In this document: in pieces, positions 1 to 7,156 of the stretch
How the letters are laid out: every line of letters begins with the position of its first letter
How positions within the stretch are numbered: the stretch's first letter is position 1
From: Candidatus Babelota bacterium
Lineage (GTDB): Bacteria > Babelota > Babeliae > Babelales > Vermiphilaceae
Direction of reading: 5' to 3'
Assembly (NCBI GenBank): GCA_013213985.1
Contig: JABSSP010000149.1
Span: 1 to 9,429 of the forward strand
Length of the DNA stretch: 9,429 nt
Program-made: the position numbers and the translations under genes
The notes under the pieces: generated by a model
Databases searched by the model: none
Seen by the model: the letters and a program-made list of their open reading frames with translations, nothing else
What the model was told of the DNA's origin: nothing

Positions 1-1734
1 GAGCCTCAGTCTGAGACTGTATGGCGTCAAGCCAACCGATATAGTGTGCCTCGTGTTATGTTTGTAAACAAGCTCGATCGAGTAGGTGCTGATTATTTAC
101 GTGTTATTGAAGATGTGCGTGAAAAATTCGGAGCCAATGCGGTTGCAATGCAATTGCAAGTTGGTCATTCAGAAAATTTTGAAGGTATTATTGATCTTAT
201 AACGCGTAAAATGGCAACTTTTTCTGGGGAAATGGGATCTGAGGTAACATGGTCTGATGTTCCAGAAGAATACGCTGATAAAGTTGAAGAAATGCGCCTC
301 AAGGTTGTTGAAGCTGCCTGTGATATTGATGATGATTTGGCTGACAAATACCTAGAAGAAAAGCCGATCTCAGAAGAAGAGATTAAAAAAGCAATACGTC
401 AAGGTGTGGTAGATATAAAAATTGTACCAGCGTTTTGTGGTACTGCATTTAAAAACAAGGGAGTTCAGCTCCTTTTAGATGCAGTTGTTGATTATCTGCC
501 TTCGCCGCTTGAGGTACCTCCAATGGAAGGTACTGTTAAGGCTACAGACGAAAAAATTAAAGTAACGGCTGATCCTAACGGACCGTTTTATGCGCTTGCG
601 TTTAAAATTGTAACCGATCCTTTTGTGGGTGTTTTGAACTATGTTCGTGTCTATTCGGGTACTCTGAAGGCAGGATCATATGTTTATAATGCTCGTACAG
701 GTTCCAAGGAACGTGTAAGCCGCTTGGTTCAAATGTATGCAAATAAAAGAGAAGAGATTGGTTCAATAAGTGCAGGAGATATTGCTGCAGTTGTTGGTGT
801 TAAAGATACGGTGACTGGTGATACGATTTGCGGAACTGATAAATTGGTATTGCTTGAGAGTATCACTATTCCGGCTCCTGTTATCAAATCTTCGGTTGAG
901 CCAAAAAGCAAATCTGATTATGAAAAAATGGTTATTGTGCTTAAAAAGATGATACGTGAAGATCCTTCATTCCATTTTACGTATGATGAGGAAACTGGAC
1001 AGACTATCATCTCGGGTATGGGTGAGTTGCACCTTGAAATTGTTGTTGATCGTTTGAAGCGAGAACATAAGGTTGAGGTCACTCAAGGTAGACCACAAGT
1101 TGCTTACAAAGAGACTATACAGAAGCCGTTTGATGCTGAAGGTAAATTTGTGCGTCAATCTGGTGGACGTGGACAATACGGTCATGTATGGATCAAGTTT
1201 GAGCCACTTGAACGTGGAGAAGGTTTTGAGTTTGTTAATGCAATTATAGGTGGCACCATCCCTCGAGAATTTATCTCTCCAGTACAAAAAGGTCTTGAAG
1301 AGGCAAAAAATAGCGGGGTGTTAGGTGGTTATCCTACCGTTGACTTTAAGGCAACTTTACATGATGGTTCATATCATGATGTTGATTCATCTGAAATTGC
1401 GTTTAAAGTTGCTGCATCCATGGCCTTTAAATCTGGAATGGCCAAAGCGTCTCCTGTTTTACTTGAGCCGGTGATGAAGATTGTTGTAGATACACCTGAA
1501 GCACATATGGGTGACGTGATTGGTGATTTAAACTCTCGCCGAGGTAGAATCCTTAGTATGGAGGGAAACGCCAATCAAAAGGAAGTAAATGCTGAAGTTC
1601 CTTTGGGAGAAATGTTTGGGTATGCAACTGAGTTGCGTTCTATGACCAAAGGACGCGGGAACTATTCGATGGAATTTGAGTGTTATCGCGAAGTTCCTAA
1701 GAATGTTCAAGCGGCGATTGTTGAAAAGAAATAG
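1..1734 (+). CDS. fusA: Elongation factor G, 5'-truncated by the window edge
   Basis: EF-G is the ribosomal GTPase that translocates tRNA and mRNA after peptide-bond formation and helps recycle ribosomes. The frame is open from base 1, so about 577 C-terminal residues are visible. The family is usually about 690-700 aa, so roughly the first 115-120 residues (P-loop, switch I, DxxGH) lie outside the window. Visible residues 1-10 read EPQSETVWRQ, the typical stretch before the G4 motif NKLD (visible residues 23-26). The G5-like GTAFKNKGVQ, the domain III segment GMGELHLEI, the domain IV segment SGGRGQYGH, the IV-tip loop GSYHDVDSSE and the C-terminal MFGYATELRSMTKGR segment follow in normal order. 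No break or missing motif is seen in the visible part. It ends in TAG, 35 nt before tuf, the str-operon arrangement; rpsL and rpsG are expected upstream (inference). The first internal ATG (58) is not the true start. Confidence 0.97.
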   Translation, partial: EPQSETVWRQANRYSVPRVMFVNKLDRVGADYLRVIEDVREKFGANAVAMQLQVGHSENFEGIIDLITRKMATFSGEMGSEVTWSDVPEEYADKVEEMRLKVVEAACDIDDDLADKYLEEKPISEEEIKKAIRQGVVDIKIVPAFCGTAFKNKGVQLLLDAVVDYLPSPLEVPPMEGTVKATDEKIKVTADPNGPFYALAFKIVTDPFVGVLNYVRVYSGTLKAGSYVYNARTGSKERVSRLVQMYANKREEIGSISAGDIAAVVGVKDTVTGDTICGTDKLVLLESITIPAPVIKSSVEPKSKSDYEKMVIVLKKMIREDPSFHFTYDEETGQTIISGMGELHLEIVVDRLKREHKVEVTQGRPQVAYKETIQKPFDAEGKFVRQSGGRGQYGHVWIKFEPLERGEGFEFVNAIIGGTIPREFISPVQKGLEEAKNSGVLGGYPTVDFKATLHDGSYHDVDSSEIAFKVAASMAFKSGMAKASPVLLEPVMKIVVDTPEAHMGDVIGDLNSRRGRILSMEGNANQKEVNAEVPLGEMFGYATELRSMTKGRGNYSMEFECYREVPKNVQAAIVEKK

Positions 1735-1769
1735 CGTTGTGATTCAATTAAGTATCGGGAGAATGCACG

Positions 1770-2960
1770 ATGGCAAAAGAGGTATTTAAGCGTGATAAGT
1801 CGCATGTTAATATCGGAACTATTGGTCACGTTGACCATGGTAAAACGACCTTAACCGCTGCAATTACAAAGGTTTTGGCGGAAAAAGGTGGTGTAGAAGC
1901 AAAAACTTTTGCTGATATTGATAATGCACCAGAAGAGAAAGCGCGTGGTATTACCATTGCAACAACTCATGTTGAGTATGAAACAGATAAAAGGCACTAT
2001 GCGCATATTGACTGTCCAGGTCACGCTGACTATGTTAAAAACATGATCACCGGTGCCGCACAGATGGACGGAGCAATTCTTGTTGTATCTGCTGCAGATG
2101 GTGCAATGCCTCAAACAAGAGAGCATATTGTTTTAGCTAAAAACGTTAACGTTCCTTCTCTTGTTGTATTTCTTAATAAAGTGGACATGGTTGACGATCC
2201 TGACATGCTCGAGATGGTCGAAGAGGAAATTCGTGAACTTTTAACTAAATACGATTTCCCTGGAGATAAAATTCCAGTAATTAAAGGGTCAGCTCTTAAA
2301 GCACTTGAAGGTGACAAGAGTGAAATCGGCTCGCAAGCAATTGAAAAATTGATGGCAGCAATTGATGAGTATATTCCGATTCCAAAGCGTGAGATAGATA
2401 AGCCATTTCTTATGCCTGTTGAAGGTGTTTTTTCGATTTCAGGTCGAGGAACTGTTGCTACAGGAAAAATCGAAACTGGTCAGGTTAAAGTTGGTGAAGA
2501 AGTTGAAATCGTTGGGTTTGGTAGCAAACTAAAAACAATTGTTACTGGTGTCGAAATGTTCAGAAAGTTACTGAATGAAGGTCAAGCTGGTGATAATGTT
2601 GGATTATTGCTTCGTGGTGTTAAAAAGGAAGATATTGAGCGTGGTATGGTTATTGCCAAACCGGGTTCAATTACACCGCACACCAAATTCAAAGCTAAAG
2701 TATATATCCTTACTAAAGATGAAGGTGGAAGACACAGTCCATTTTTTAATGGATATCGACCTCAATTCTATTTCAGAACAACTGACGTGACTGGTAATGT
2801 TCAGTTGCCTGAGGGCAGAGAAATGGTTATGCCGGGTGATAACGTTGAATTGTCGGCTGAATTGATTGCACCGATTGCAATGAATACAGATCTACGATTT
2901 GCAATCCGTGAAGGTGGCAGAACTATTGGGTCTGGTATCGTTACAGAAATTATAAAATAA
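1770..2960 (+). CDS. tuf: Elongation factor Tu
   Basis: EF-Tu carries aminoacyl-tRNA to the ribosomal A site as a GTP complex. The gene encodes 396 aa, against 394 in E. coli. The G-domain motifs are intact: GHVDHGKT (19-26), switch I with RGIT (59-62, Thr62), DCPGH (81-85, His85), NKVD (136-139) and SALK (174-177). Domain II starts near 210 with [18 protein letters not shown]; this Lys/Thr variant differs from the proteobacterial VVTGRVERG. Domain III has [14 protein letters not shown] and ends with the conserved [10 protein letters not shown]. The start is ATG 1770 with a Shine-Dalgarno GGGAG at 1757-1761, 8 nt upstream. Asn125 aligns with E. coli Gln124 (mature numbering), a position linked to elfamycin binding. 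It follows fusA by 35 nt and precedes rpsJ by 11 nt, so it is very probably co-transcribed with both. Confidence 0.98.
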   Translation: MAKEVFKRDKSHVNIGTIGHVDHGKTTLTAAITKVLAEKGGVEAKTFADIDNAPEEKARGITIATTHVEYETDKRHYAHIDCPGHADYVKNMITGAAQMDGAILVVSAADGAMPQTREHIVLAKNVNVPSLVVFLNKVDMVDDPDMLEMVEEEIRELLTKYDFPGDKIPVIKGSALKALEGDKSEIGSQAIEKLMAAIDEYIPIPKREIDKPFLMPVEGVFSISGRGTVATGKIETGQVKVGEEVEIVGFGSKLKTIVTGVEMFRKLLNEGQAGDNVGLLLRGVKKEDIERGMVIAKPGSITPHTKFKAKVYILTKDEGGRHSPFFNGYRPQFYFRTTDVTGNVQLPEGREMVMPGDNVELSAELIAPIAMNTDLRFAIREGGRTIGSGIVTEIIK

Positions 2961-2971
2961 TTGGGCCGTTG

Positions 2972-3277
2972 ATGAAGAAGCAGAAAATACGTTTGACTCT
3001 TAGATCTTATGATCATCAATTGCTTGATAAAGCTATTAAACAAATTGTTTCGACGGTTAAAAGAACAGGTTCCCAGTTAATGGGGCCTGTTCCAATGCCT
3101 AATAAAAGGCATTGTTTTACGGTTTTGAGATCACCCCATGTGAATAAAAAATCACGTGAACAATTTGAGTTGACAATACATAGAAGGATTTTAGATATTC
3201 TTTCTCCTTCGGATCAAACCATGGATGCTTTGATGAAATTGAATATTTCATCAGGCGTAGATGTTGAGATTAAATAA
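2972..3277 (+). CDS. rpsJ: 30S ribosomal protein S10
   Basis: S10 is a tertiary binder of the 30S head and, in bacteria that have NusB, also part of antitermination complexes. The protein is 101 aa (E. coli 103). It shows the family core [11 protein letters not shown] (11-21), TVKRTG (28-33), the loop GPVPMPNK (38-45), [18 protein letters not shown] (49-66) and the C-terminal [20 protein letters not shown] 2972 is chosen because the following [10 protein letters not shown] matches the usual S10 N-terminus; an in-frame TTG at 2969 lies directly before it and would add one residue. No good Shine-Dalgarno sequence is seen, only GGG at 2963-2965, 6 nt from the ATG. Translation may depend on coupling to tuf, whose stop is 11 nt upstream. 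There is no room for the long L4-binding leader that precedes rpsJ in E. coli. Confidence 0.97.
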   Translation: MKKQKIRLTLRSYDHQLLDKAIKQIVSTVKRTGSQLMGPVPMPNKRHCFTVLRSPHVNKKSREQFELTIHRRILDILSPSDQTMDALMKLNISSGVDVEIK

Positions 3278-3297
3278 AATTATAGAAAGGTCGTTCG

Positions 3298-3920
3298 ATG
3301 GTGGCAGGTTTTTGGGGTAAAAAAATAGGTATGACCCAAATCTTTGCTGATGATAAAGTGATACCGGTGACAGCGATTGATGCGTCTCCTTGGTTTGTAA
3401 CTAGGGTTAAAATGCAGGATCGTGATGGCTATAACGCAGTGCAAGTTGCACGTGTAAAAAAACGCTATGTCGACGATCATTTTTCTAAGCAATGGCTGAA
3501 AAAGCCAAATGAATATTTTAGCTTTGTAAAAGAAGTGCGTTTTGATAAAGGAGATGATCTAAAAGGTTTTCTGTTGGTAAATCTGCCGATTTATGTTCCA
3601 TTTTATCAGCTGGAGACAAAGTTGATGTTTCTGGTACGACTAAAGGACGTGGATTTGCGGGTGTTGTTCGTCGCCATGGTTTTAGTGGCGGTGGGGCAAG
3701 TCATGGATCTACAATGGGAAGACGTCCCGGTGCAATAAGTTTTATGGCTTCGCAGGGACGAGTGATAAAAGGTAAAAAAATGCCTGGTCAAGCTGGCAAT
3801 ACAAAGTGTACGATTCAAAAACTTGAAGTGGTTAAGGTATCTGAGAATCCTCGGATAGTGTTGGTTAAAGGTTCGGTTCCAGGCAAAGCTGGTTCATTAG
3901 TCTTTGTTCGAAAAGCGTAG
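3298..3920 (+). CDS. rplC: 50S ribosomal protein L3, reading frame broken by a -1 shift
   Basis: L3 is an early-assembly 23S rRNA binder whose loop reaches the peptidyl-transferase centre. Residues 1-91 are read from ATG 3298 (Shine-Dalgarno GAAAGG, 3285-3290) and match the L3 N-terminal half (FWGKKIGMTQIFADD, VIPVT). From 3570 the L3 sequence continues in the -1 frame: SVGK, then AGDKVDVSGTTKGRGFAG, the RRPGA segment and KGKKMPGQAGN, ending at TAG 3920. Joined, the protein is 207 aa (E. coli 209) with no residue missing at the join. Left unshifted, the first frame gives unrelated sequence and stops at 3738 after 146 aa. The cause could be a one-base deletion, a sequencing or assembly error, or recoding. 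The gene is essential, so an error, or an event that still yields full protein, is likelier than true loss. The usual Pro of the TPG motif is replaced by Gln153. Confidence 0.95.
3558..3575 (+). other. Frame junction inside rplC (-1 shift site)
   Basis: The -1 frame carrying the L3 C-terminal part is closed by TGA at 3555-3557, so the crossover must lie downstream of 3557. L3-like sequence in the first frame ends at Phe91 (codon 3568-3570), and L3-like sequence in the second begins with Ser at 3570-3572. The local sequence is four A, two G, four T at 3561-3570. Adding one T to the T-run gives LKGFSVGK, and adding one A to the A-run gives LKRFSVGK; both fit an L3 alignment. A strict X XXY YYZ slippery heptamer in the zero frame is not present. 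A Lys tRNA could still re-pair with AAA one base back (3561-3563). The zero frame has no stop soon after the site. Confidence 0.9.
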
Positions 3921-3927
3921 GTAAGGC

Positions 3928-4587
3928 ATGGACAAGCAAAAAGTATCTAAAGTACAAAAAAAAGGAAGTGTCAGTTCAGAGCTGCATCTTTCAGCGAGCG
4001 ACGTGTCGGTTAAAGCGAGAGAAAAACGAATTTCTCCTCAAGCTTTTTCAACATGGGTCCGAGCTCTTTTACAAAATTGGCGACAAGGAACTGTGAGTGT
4101 CAAGGATCGTTCTGAGGTTTCACGCACTAATAAAAAGCCTTGGAAGCAAAAAGGAACTGGTCGCGCACGAGCTGGTACAGCTAGGTCTCCTTTGTGGAGA
4201 GGCGGTGGTGTTATTTTTGGACCCCAGCCACGTGTAAAATCTTTGAAAGTATCTAAAAAGGTTAAACAGGGTGTTTTAAATAGTCTTTTGTTTGATCGTT
4301 TTGATAGCGGAAATATAATGTGTCTTGATTGGAGTTTGTCTCAAGATAAGCCGAGTACTGCACAAGCAAGTAAGGCTCTTAAGGATGCCGGTTTACACGG
4401 TGCAAAAATTAATCTCTTTTTACGTTCTGACGACTCATTATTAGGTGCATCATTTGCGAACTTACCGGGGGTTAGAGTATTATTTTTTGATCAAGCCAAC
4501 GCATTTGACTTAGCACATGCACCGCGTTGGGTTGTTCTAAAAAAAGATCTTGATCAATTTAAAGAAATGGTTTCACGATGGAGTTAA
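3928..4587 (+). CDS. rplD: 50S ribosomal protein L4
   Basis: L4 is an early 23S rRNA binder whose long loop lines the exit tunnel; in E. coli it also represses its own operon. The 219-aa protein (E. coli 201) shows the diagnostic basic loop: WRQGT (51-55), [24 protein letters not shown] (61-84), RSPLWRGGG (86-94) and FGPQPR (97-102). The C-terminal globular part has the expected alternation of Lys-rich helices and hydrophobic strands. The first about 20 residues are a poorly conserved Lys/Ser-rich extension, so a later start cannot be excluded; no other start is near a better ribosome binding site. ATG 3928 has AGG at 3919-3921, overlapping the rplC stop and 6 nt upstream. The gene starts 7 nt after rplC and its last 10 nt overlap rplW. 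Confidence 0.96.
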   Translation: MDKQKVSKVQKKGSVSSELHLSASDVSVKAREKRISPQAFSTWVRALLQNWRQGTVSVKDRSEVSRTNKKPWKQKGTGRARAGTARSPLWRGGGVIFGPQPRVKSLKVSKKVKQGVLNSLLFDRFDSGNIMCLDWSLSQDKPSTAQASKALKDAGLHGAKINLFLRSDDSLLGASFANLPGVRVLFFDQANAFDLAHAPRWVVLKKDLDQFKEMVSRWS

Positions 4588-4931
4588 GTATTTACCAAAT
4601 TATACAAGGGCCAGTTGTTTCTGACAAAGCTTATAAATTAAATAAGAAGCTAAACAAACTTGTAATTAAGGTGCATCCACAAGCGAATAAACCCTCAATA
4701 GCGCAGGCAATTGAAAAACTTTTCAATGTAAAAGTTAAAAATGTACGTACCATTGTGCGCAAGGGGAAAAGGCGTCGTGTAAAAAAAAAAATAGTGGTTG
4801 ATCCATTAATTAAGAAAGCAATTGTCACATTGAAAGAAGGTTACTCTCTTGATCTTATTGGTCAAGCAGGGGCGAGTGTTGATGTGCGCGCTGGACAAAG
4901 CGGCGAATCAACATCTTCTGGGGGCGAATAG
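4578..4931 (+). CDS. rplW: 50S ribosomal protein L23
   Basis: L23 sits at the tunnel exit and is the docking site for trigger factor and SRP. The N-terminal [17 protein letters not shown] (8-24) fits the family pattern of a Pro followed by V(T/S)EK. The core [19 protein letters not shown] (49-67) contains the usual V.VRT..V.GK.RR motif, and [10 protein letters not shown] (79-88) is the terminal strand. After about residue 95 there is a tail of about 22 residues, rich in Gly, Ser, Ala and Glu and ending [12 protein letters not shown]; it looks flexible and is not typical of the about 95-100 aa family. ATG 4578 lies inside rplD (10-nt overlap), implying translational coupling. A purine-rich AGAAATGG at 4562-4569 may serve as ribosome binding site. 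It ends in TAG, 19 nt before rplB. Confidence 0.95.
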   Translation: MELSIYQIIQGPVVSDKAYKLNKKLNKLVIKVHPQANKPSIAQAIEKLFNVKVKNVRTIVRKGKRRRVKKKIVVDPLIKKAIVTLKEGYSLDLIGQAGASVDVRAGQSGESTSSGGE

Positions 4932-4950
4932 GTAATAAGGATATAAAAAG

Positions 4951-5775
4951 ATGGCGATAAAAAAAAGAAGGCCACGTAATGCCTCTTTGCGGTTTCAAAC
5001 ATTCTTAAGCTCTGGTGATATTACCAAGAAAAAGCCTGAAAAGTCTTTGGTCTTTGGTTTAAAAAAGAGCGGCGGAAGAAATGCTTACGGTAGGATTACC
5101 GTTAGACACCGTGGTGGCGGAGCTACGCGAAAATATCGCATGGTCGATTTTAAATGGACCCAAAAAGATGTTCCTGGACGAATTGCAGCGGTTGAATACG
5201 ATCCAAATCGTAATGTGAGGATTGGTCTTGTTTTTTACCGTAATGGTGCAAAAACTTACATACTTTTACCGGCTGGTCTTAAAGTAGGGTCTATTGTATT
5301 AGCAAGTGAAAAAGCAGAAGCTAAGGTAGGAAGTTCGTTACCATTATCAAAAATTCCTGTTGGTTTCATTGTTCACAATATAGAAATGTTTCCTGGATCA
5401 GGAGCTAAATTAGTTCGGAGTGCAGGGGTTGGGGCTCAGTTGGTCAGTAAAACTGAACAACATGCAACATTAAAAATGCCTTCTACTGAAATTCGAATGG
5501 TTCCTGTTAATTCTTGGGCAACAATTGGTGTTTTGGGAAATGCTGATTTTCGTAACATTTCGTGGGGTAAAGCTGGCCGTACGAGACATCGCGGTTTCCG
5601 TCCAACGGTTCGTGGTATGGCAATGAACCCCGTTGATCATCCACATGGTGGTGGTGAAGGTCGCTCTAAGTCAGGATCTCATCCTAGATCTCCTTGGGGT
5701 AAAGGTGCAAAAGGATCGAGAACACGCGTTCGTAAAAATCCATTGATTTTGAAACGACGAAAAAGTAAAAAATAA
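4951..5775 (+). CDS. rplB: 50S ribosomal protein L2
   Basis: L2 is a universally conserved 23S rRNA binder needed for subunit joining and peptidyl transfer. The 274-aa product (E. coli 273) carries the full signature set: GGRNAYGRITVRHRGGG (41-57), RIAAVEYDPNR (77-87), the SH3-like domain segment PVGFIVHNIEMFPGSGAKLVRSAGV (136-160), and near the C-terminus MNPVDHPHGGGEGR (225-238). His230 corresponds to the E. coli His229 implicated in peptidyl-transferase activity. The very basic tail (KNPLILKRRKSKK) is normal. ATG 4951 has AAGGA at 4937-4941, 9 nt upstream. It lies 19 nt after rplW and 24 nt before rpsS, the standard S10-operon order. Confidence 0.98.
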   Translation: MAIKKRRPRNASLRFQTFLSSGDITKKKPEKSLVFGLKKSGGRNAYGRITVRHRGGGATRKYRMVDFKWTQKDVPGRIAAVEYDPNRNVRIGLVFYRNGAKTYILLPAGLKVGSIVLASEKAEAKVGSSLPLSKIPVGFIVHNIEMFPGSGAKLVRSAGVGAQLVSKTEQHATLKMPSTEIRMVPVNSWATIGVLGNADFRNISWGKAGRTRHRGFRPTVRGMAMNPVDHPHGGGEGRSKSGSHPRSPWGKGAKGSRTRVRKNPLILKRRKSKK

Positions 5776-5799
5776 CAAGCGGTAAAGGAAATTGCGCAT

Positions 5800-6078
5800 A
5801 TGGCGAGATCTGCTAAAAAGGGGGCATACGTTGAGCCCTCATTGATGAACAAGGTTCAAAAGGTAAAAGAGAGTGGTAAGAAAGAAGCAATAAAAACGTG
5901 GTCACGTTGTAGTATGGTTCTTCCTGATTTTGTGGGAATGACGTTTGCGGTGCACAATGGAAAAACTTTTACTAAAGTTTTTGTGACCGAAAATATGGTT
6001 GGACATTATTTAGGTGAATTTTCTCCTACTCGGACATTTAGACTTCATAGTGGCCAGCGTAAAAGCGGGGCTAAGTAA
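5800..6078 (+). CDS. rpsS: 30S ribosomal protein S19
   Basis: S19 lies in the 30S head with S13, near the A-site tRNA and bridge B1a. The 92-aa protein has the full length of the family and its hallmarks: [12 protein letters not shown] at the start, IKTWSR (31-36), the AVHNGKTF segment (50-57), [19 protein letters not shown] (62-80) and a basic tail. Cys37 replaces the usual Arg or Ser after TWSR, a small oddity. ATG 5800 is preceded by AAAGGA at 5784-5789, a 10-nt spacing that is slightly long. The gene ends in two consecutive in-frame stops, TAA and TAG (6076-6081), then opens into the longest spacer of the window before rplV. Confidence 0.97.
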   Translation: MARSAKKGAYVEPSLMNKVQKVKESGKKEAIKTWSRCSMVLPDFVGMTFAVHNGKTFTKVFVTENMVGHYLGEFSPTRTFRLHSGQRKSGAK

Positions 6079-6095
6079 TAGTTCGTTTGAATTAG

Positions 6096-6101
6096 TATAA
6101 T
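6096..6101 (+). promoter_or_regulatory. Possible -10 box upstream of rplV
   Basis: A perfect TATAAT lies at 6096-6101 in the 71-nt rpsS-rplV spacer. A matching -35 element is not seen at a 16-18 nt spacing (6072-6079 reads TAAGTAAT), and no TG-extended -10 is present, so this may be a chance hit in AT-rich DNA. If used, transcription would begin near 6108 and give a leader of about 40 nt containing the AGGTT/AACCT repeats. An internal promoter would separate rplV onward from the upstream genes. Confidence 0.3.
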
Positions 6102-6109
6102 GTTTGATA

Positions 6110-6147
6110 AATAGGTAAAATAGGTTTAACCTATACATGAGGTTTAA
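6110..6147 (+). repeat. AATAGGT / AACCTAT / AGGTTTAA repeat cluster covering the rplV ribosome binding site
   Basis: AATAGGT occurs directly repeated at 6110-6116 and 6119-6125. AACCTAT at 6128-6134 is the exact inverted partner of ATAGGTT at 6120-6126. AGGTTTAA at 6122-6129 is repeated at 6140-6147, where its AGG forms the core of the rplV Shine-Dalgarno sequence (GAGG, 6139-6142). In RNA, AACCU at 6128-6132 could pair with the nearby upstream copy (up to 6 bp, 3-nt loop), with ATAGGT at 6111-6116 (6 bp), or with AGGUU at 6140-6144 (5 bp), which would hide the ribosome binding site. The repeats are seen directly; a regulatory role is inference. It does not look like an intrinsic terminator: arms are short, GC is low and no U-tract follows. 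Confidence 0.5.
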
Positions 6148-6149
6148 TA

Positions 6150-6497
6150 ATGCAATTTACTGCAAAAGCTCGATTTATTCGATTCTCACCATACAAGTTG
6201 AGACCTTTAGCCGACGTAATTCGCGGTAAAAATGCCGTTTATGCTGTGAATTTTCTTTCAACATATGCGGTAAAAAAATCGATTCCAGTGAAGAAGGCCA
6301 TAGAATCTGCGATTGCTAATGCAAAAAGTAGCAGTGAAATTAGTCCGGATATGCTTGTGATCAAGGAAATTAGAATAGACCAAGGTCCAATGGTCAAATA
6401 TTTTAAGCCTGGTACTATGGGACGCTCAAATGTTTACAGAAAACGTATGAGCCATATAGGTGTTGTCTTGGAATCTACTGAGCGGAAAGAGGTTTAG
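6150..6497 (+). CDS. rplV: 50S ribosomal protein L22
   Basis: L22 contacts all 23S rRNA domains, and its long beta-hairpin lines the exit tunnel. The 115-aa protein (E. coli 110) starts TAKARFIRFSPYKLRPLADVIRGK (4-27), the usual opening helix. SAIANAKSS (53-61) follows, and the tunnel hairpin lies at 80-103 (PMVKYFKPGTMGRSNVYRKR, then MSHI). ATG 6150 is supported by GAGG at 6139-6142, 7 nt upstream. A 71-nt spacer precedes the gene, whereas its stop TAG is 1 nt from the rpsC GTG start, so rplV and rpsC are tightly coupled. The spacer's repeat elements may control this gene. Confidence 0.97.
   Translation: MQFTAKARFIRFSPYKLRPLADVIRGKNAVYAVNFLSTYAVKKSIPVKKAIESAIANAKSSSEISPDMLVIKEIRIDQGPMVKYFKPGTMGRSNVYRKRMSHIGVVLESTERKEV
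6486..6492 (+). promoter_or_regulatory. Ribosome binding site that fixes the rpsC GTG start
   Basis: AAAGAGG inside the last codons of rplV lies 6 nt before GTG 6499. It supports that non-ATG start over longer upstream starts in the same frame. Confidence 0.8.
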
Positions 6498-6498
6498 T

Positions 6499-7134
6499 GT
6501 GGGTCAAAAAGTTCATCCAATAGGGTTTCGGGTAGGTATATATCGAGATTGGGATTCGCGTTGGTTTGCGCGAAAGTCGTATGGCGATCAAATATTAGAA
6601 GATTTAGCTATTAGAAAAATTTTGAATGACGTGCTTGATAGTGCTGAAATTTCCCGGGTTCAAATAGAAAAAGCTGGCGAAAATGTGCGGCTTATCATTC
6701 ATTCTGCCCGACCAGGTTTTGTAATTGGTAAAAAAGGGCAAGGCATTGAAAGCTTGCGTAATAAAATTGCAAAAAAAATTGGCAAAAAAGCTATTGAAAT
6801 TTCTGTGCAAGAAGTGAAGACAGCAGAGATTGATGCGACGTTGGTTGCTAAAAGCATCGCTGCTCAGCTTGTAAAAAGAATCAGTTTTAAAAAAGCAATG
6901 AAGCGTGCGGGTGCTGCTGCAATGAGAGCAGGTGCTAAGGGTATTAAAATTTGTTGCGCAGGTCGATTGAATGGCGCTGAAATAGCTCGTGAAGAATGGG
7001 TTCGTTTAGGTTCGGTTCCACTTCACACCTTGCGTTCAAACATAGATTATGGTTTTGCGGAGGCAAAAACGACTTACGGTATAATTGGTGTTAAAGTTTG
7101 GATTTGTAAGGGCGAGTTTCAACGTCCCAAATAG
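6499..7134 (+). CDS. rpsC: 30S ribosomal protein S3, GTG start
   Basis: S3 shapes the mRNA entry tunnel of the 30S subunit and takes part in mRNA unwinding. The start is GTG at 6499, because the frame then reads MGQKVHPIGFRVGI, the universal bacterial S3 N-terminus. AAAGAGG at 6486-6492 is a strong Shine-Dalgarno sequence 6 nt upstream, inside the end of rplV. Longer upstream extensions in this frame overlap rplV and are not S3-like. The protein is 211 aa (E. coli 233), shorter only at the C-terminal tail. The KH domain holds GFVIGKKGQGIE (73-84) with GKKG at 77-80. The C-terminal domain has KRAGAAAMRAGAKGIKI, the GRLNGAEIAR segment and TYGIIGVKVWI. Its partners in the 30S head are S10 and S14. 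It ends in TAG. Confidence 0.97.
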   Translation: MGQKVHPIGFRVGIYRDWDSRWFARKSYGDQILEDLAIRKILNDVLDSAEISRVQIEKAGENVRLIIHSARPGFVIGKKGQGIESLRNKIAKKIGKKAIEISVQEVKTAEIDATLVAKSIAAQLVKRISFKKAMKRAGAAAMRAGAKGIKICCAGRLNGAEIAREEWVRLGSVPLHTLRSNIDYGFAEAKTTYGIIGVKVWICKGEFQRPK

Positions 7135-7156
7135 CCGATGATGAAAGAGTATAAGC

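Noticed and set aside
967..1287. 106-codon open frame on the minus strand within fusA
   Set aside because: It is a shadow of the strongly conserved EF-G coding strand and shows no recognisable domain or ribosome binding site.
2575..2790. Overlapping 71-codon frame inside tuf
   Set aside because: It lies wholly within the conserved EF-Tu frame and has no independent support.
3714..3920. Separate small gene starting at ATG 3714
   Set aside because: This is the C-terminal part of L3 in the shifted frame; L3-like sequence continues upstream of the ATG to 3570, so it is not an independent gene start.
6120..6134. Intrinsic terminator at the ATAGGTT/AACCTAT inverted repeat
   Set aside because: The stem is short and AT-rich, no U-run follows, and the downstream genes belong to the same conserved cluster.
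6460..6498. S3 with an N-terminal extension of 13 residues beginning inside rplV
   Set aside because: The extension is not S3-like, whereas GTG 6499 gives the canonical MGQKVHPIG start with a strong Shine-Dalgarno sequence 6 nt upstream.
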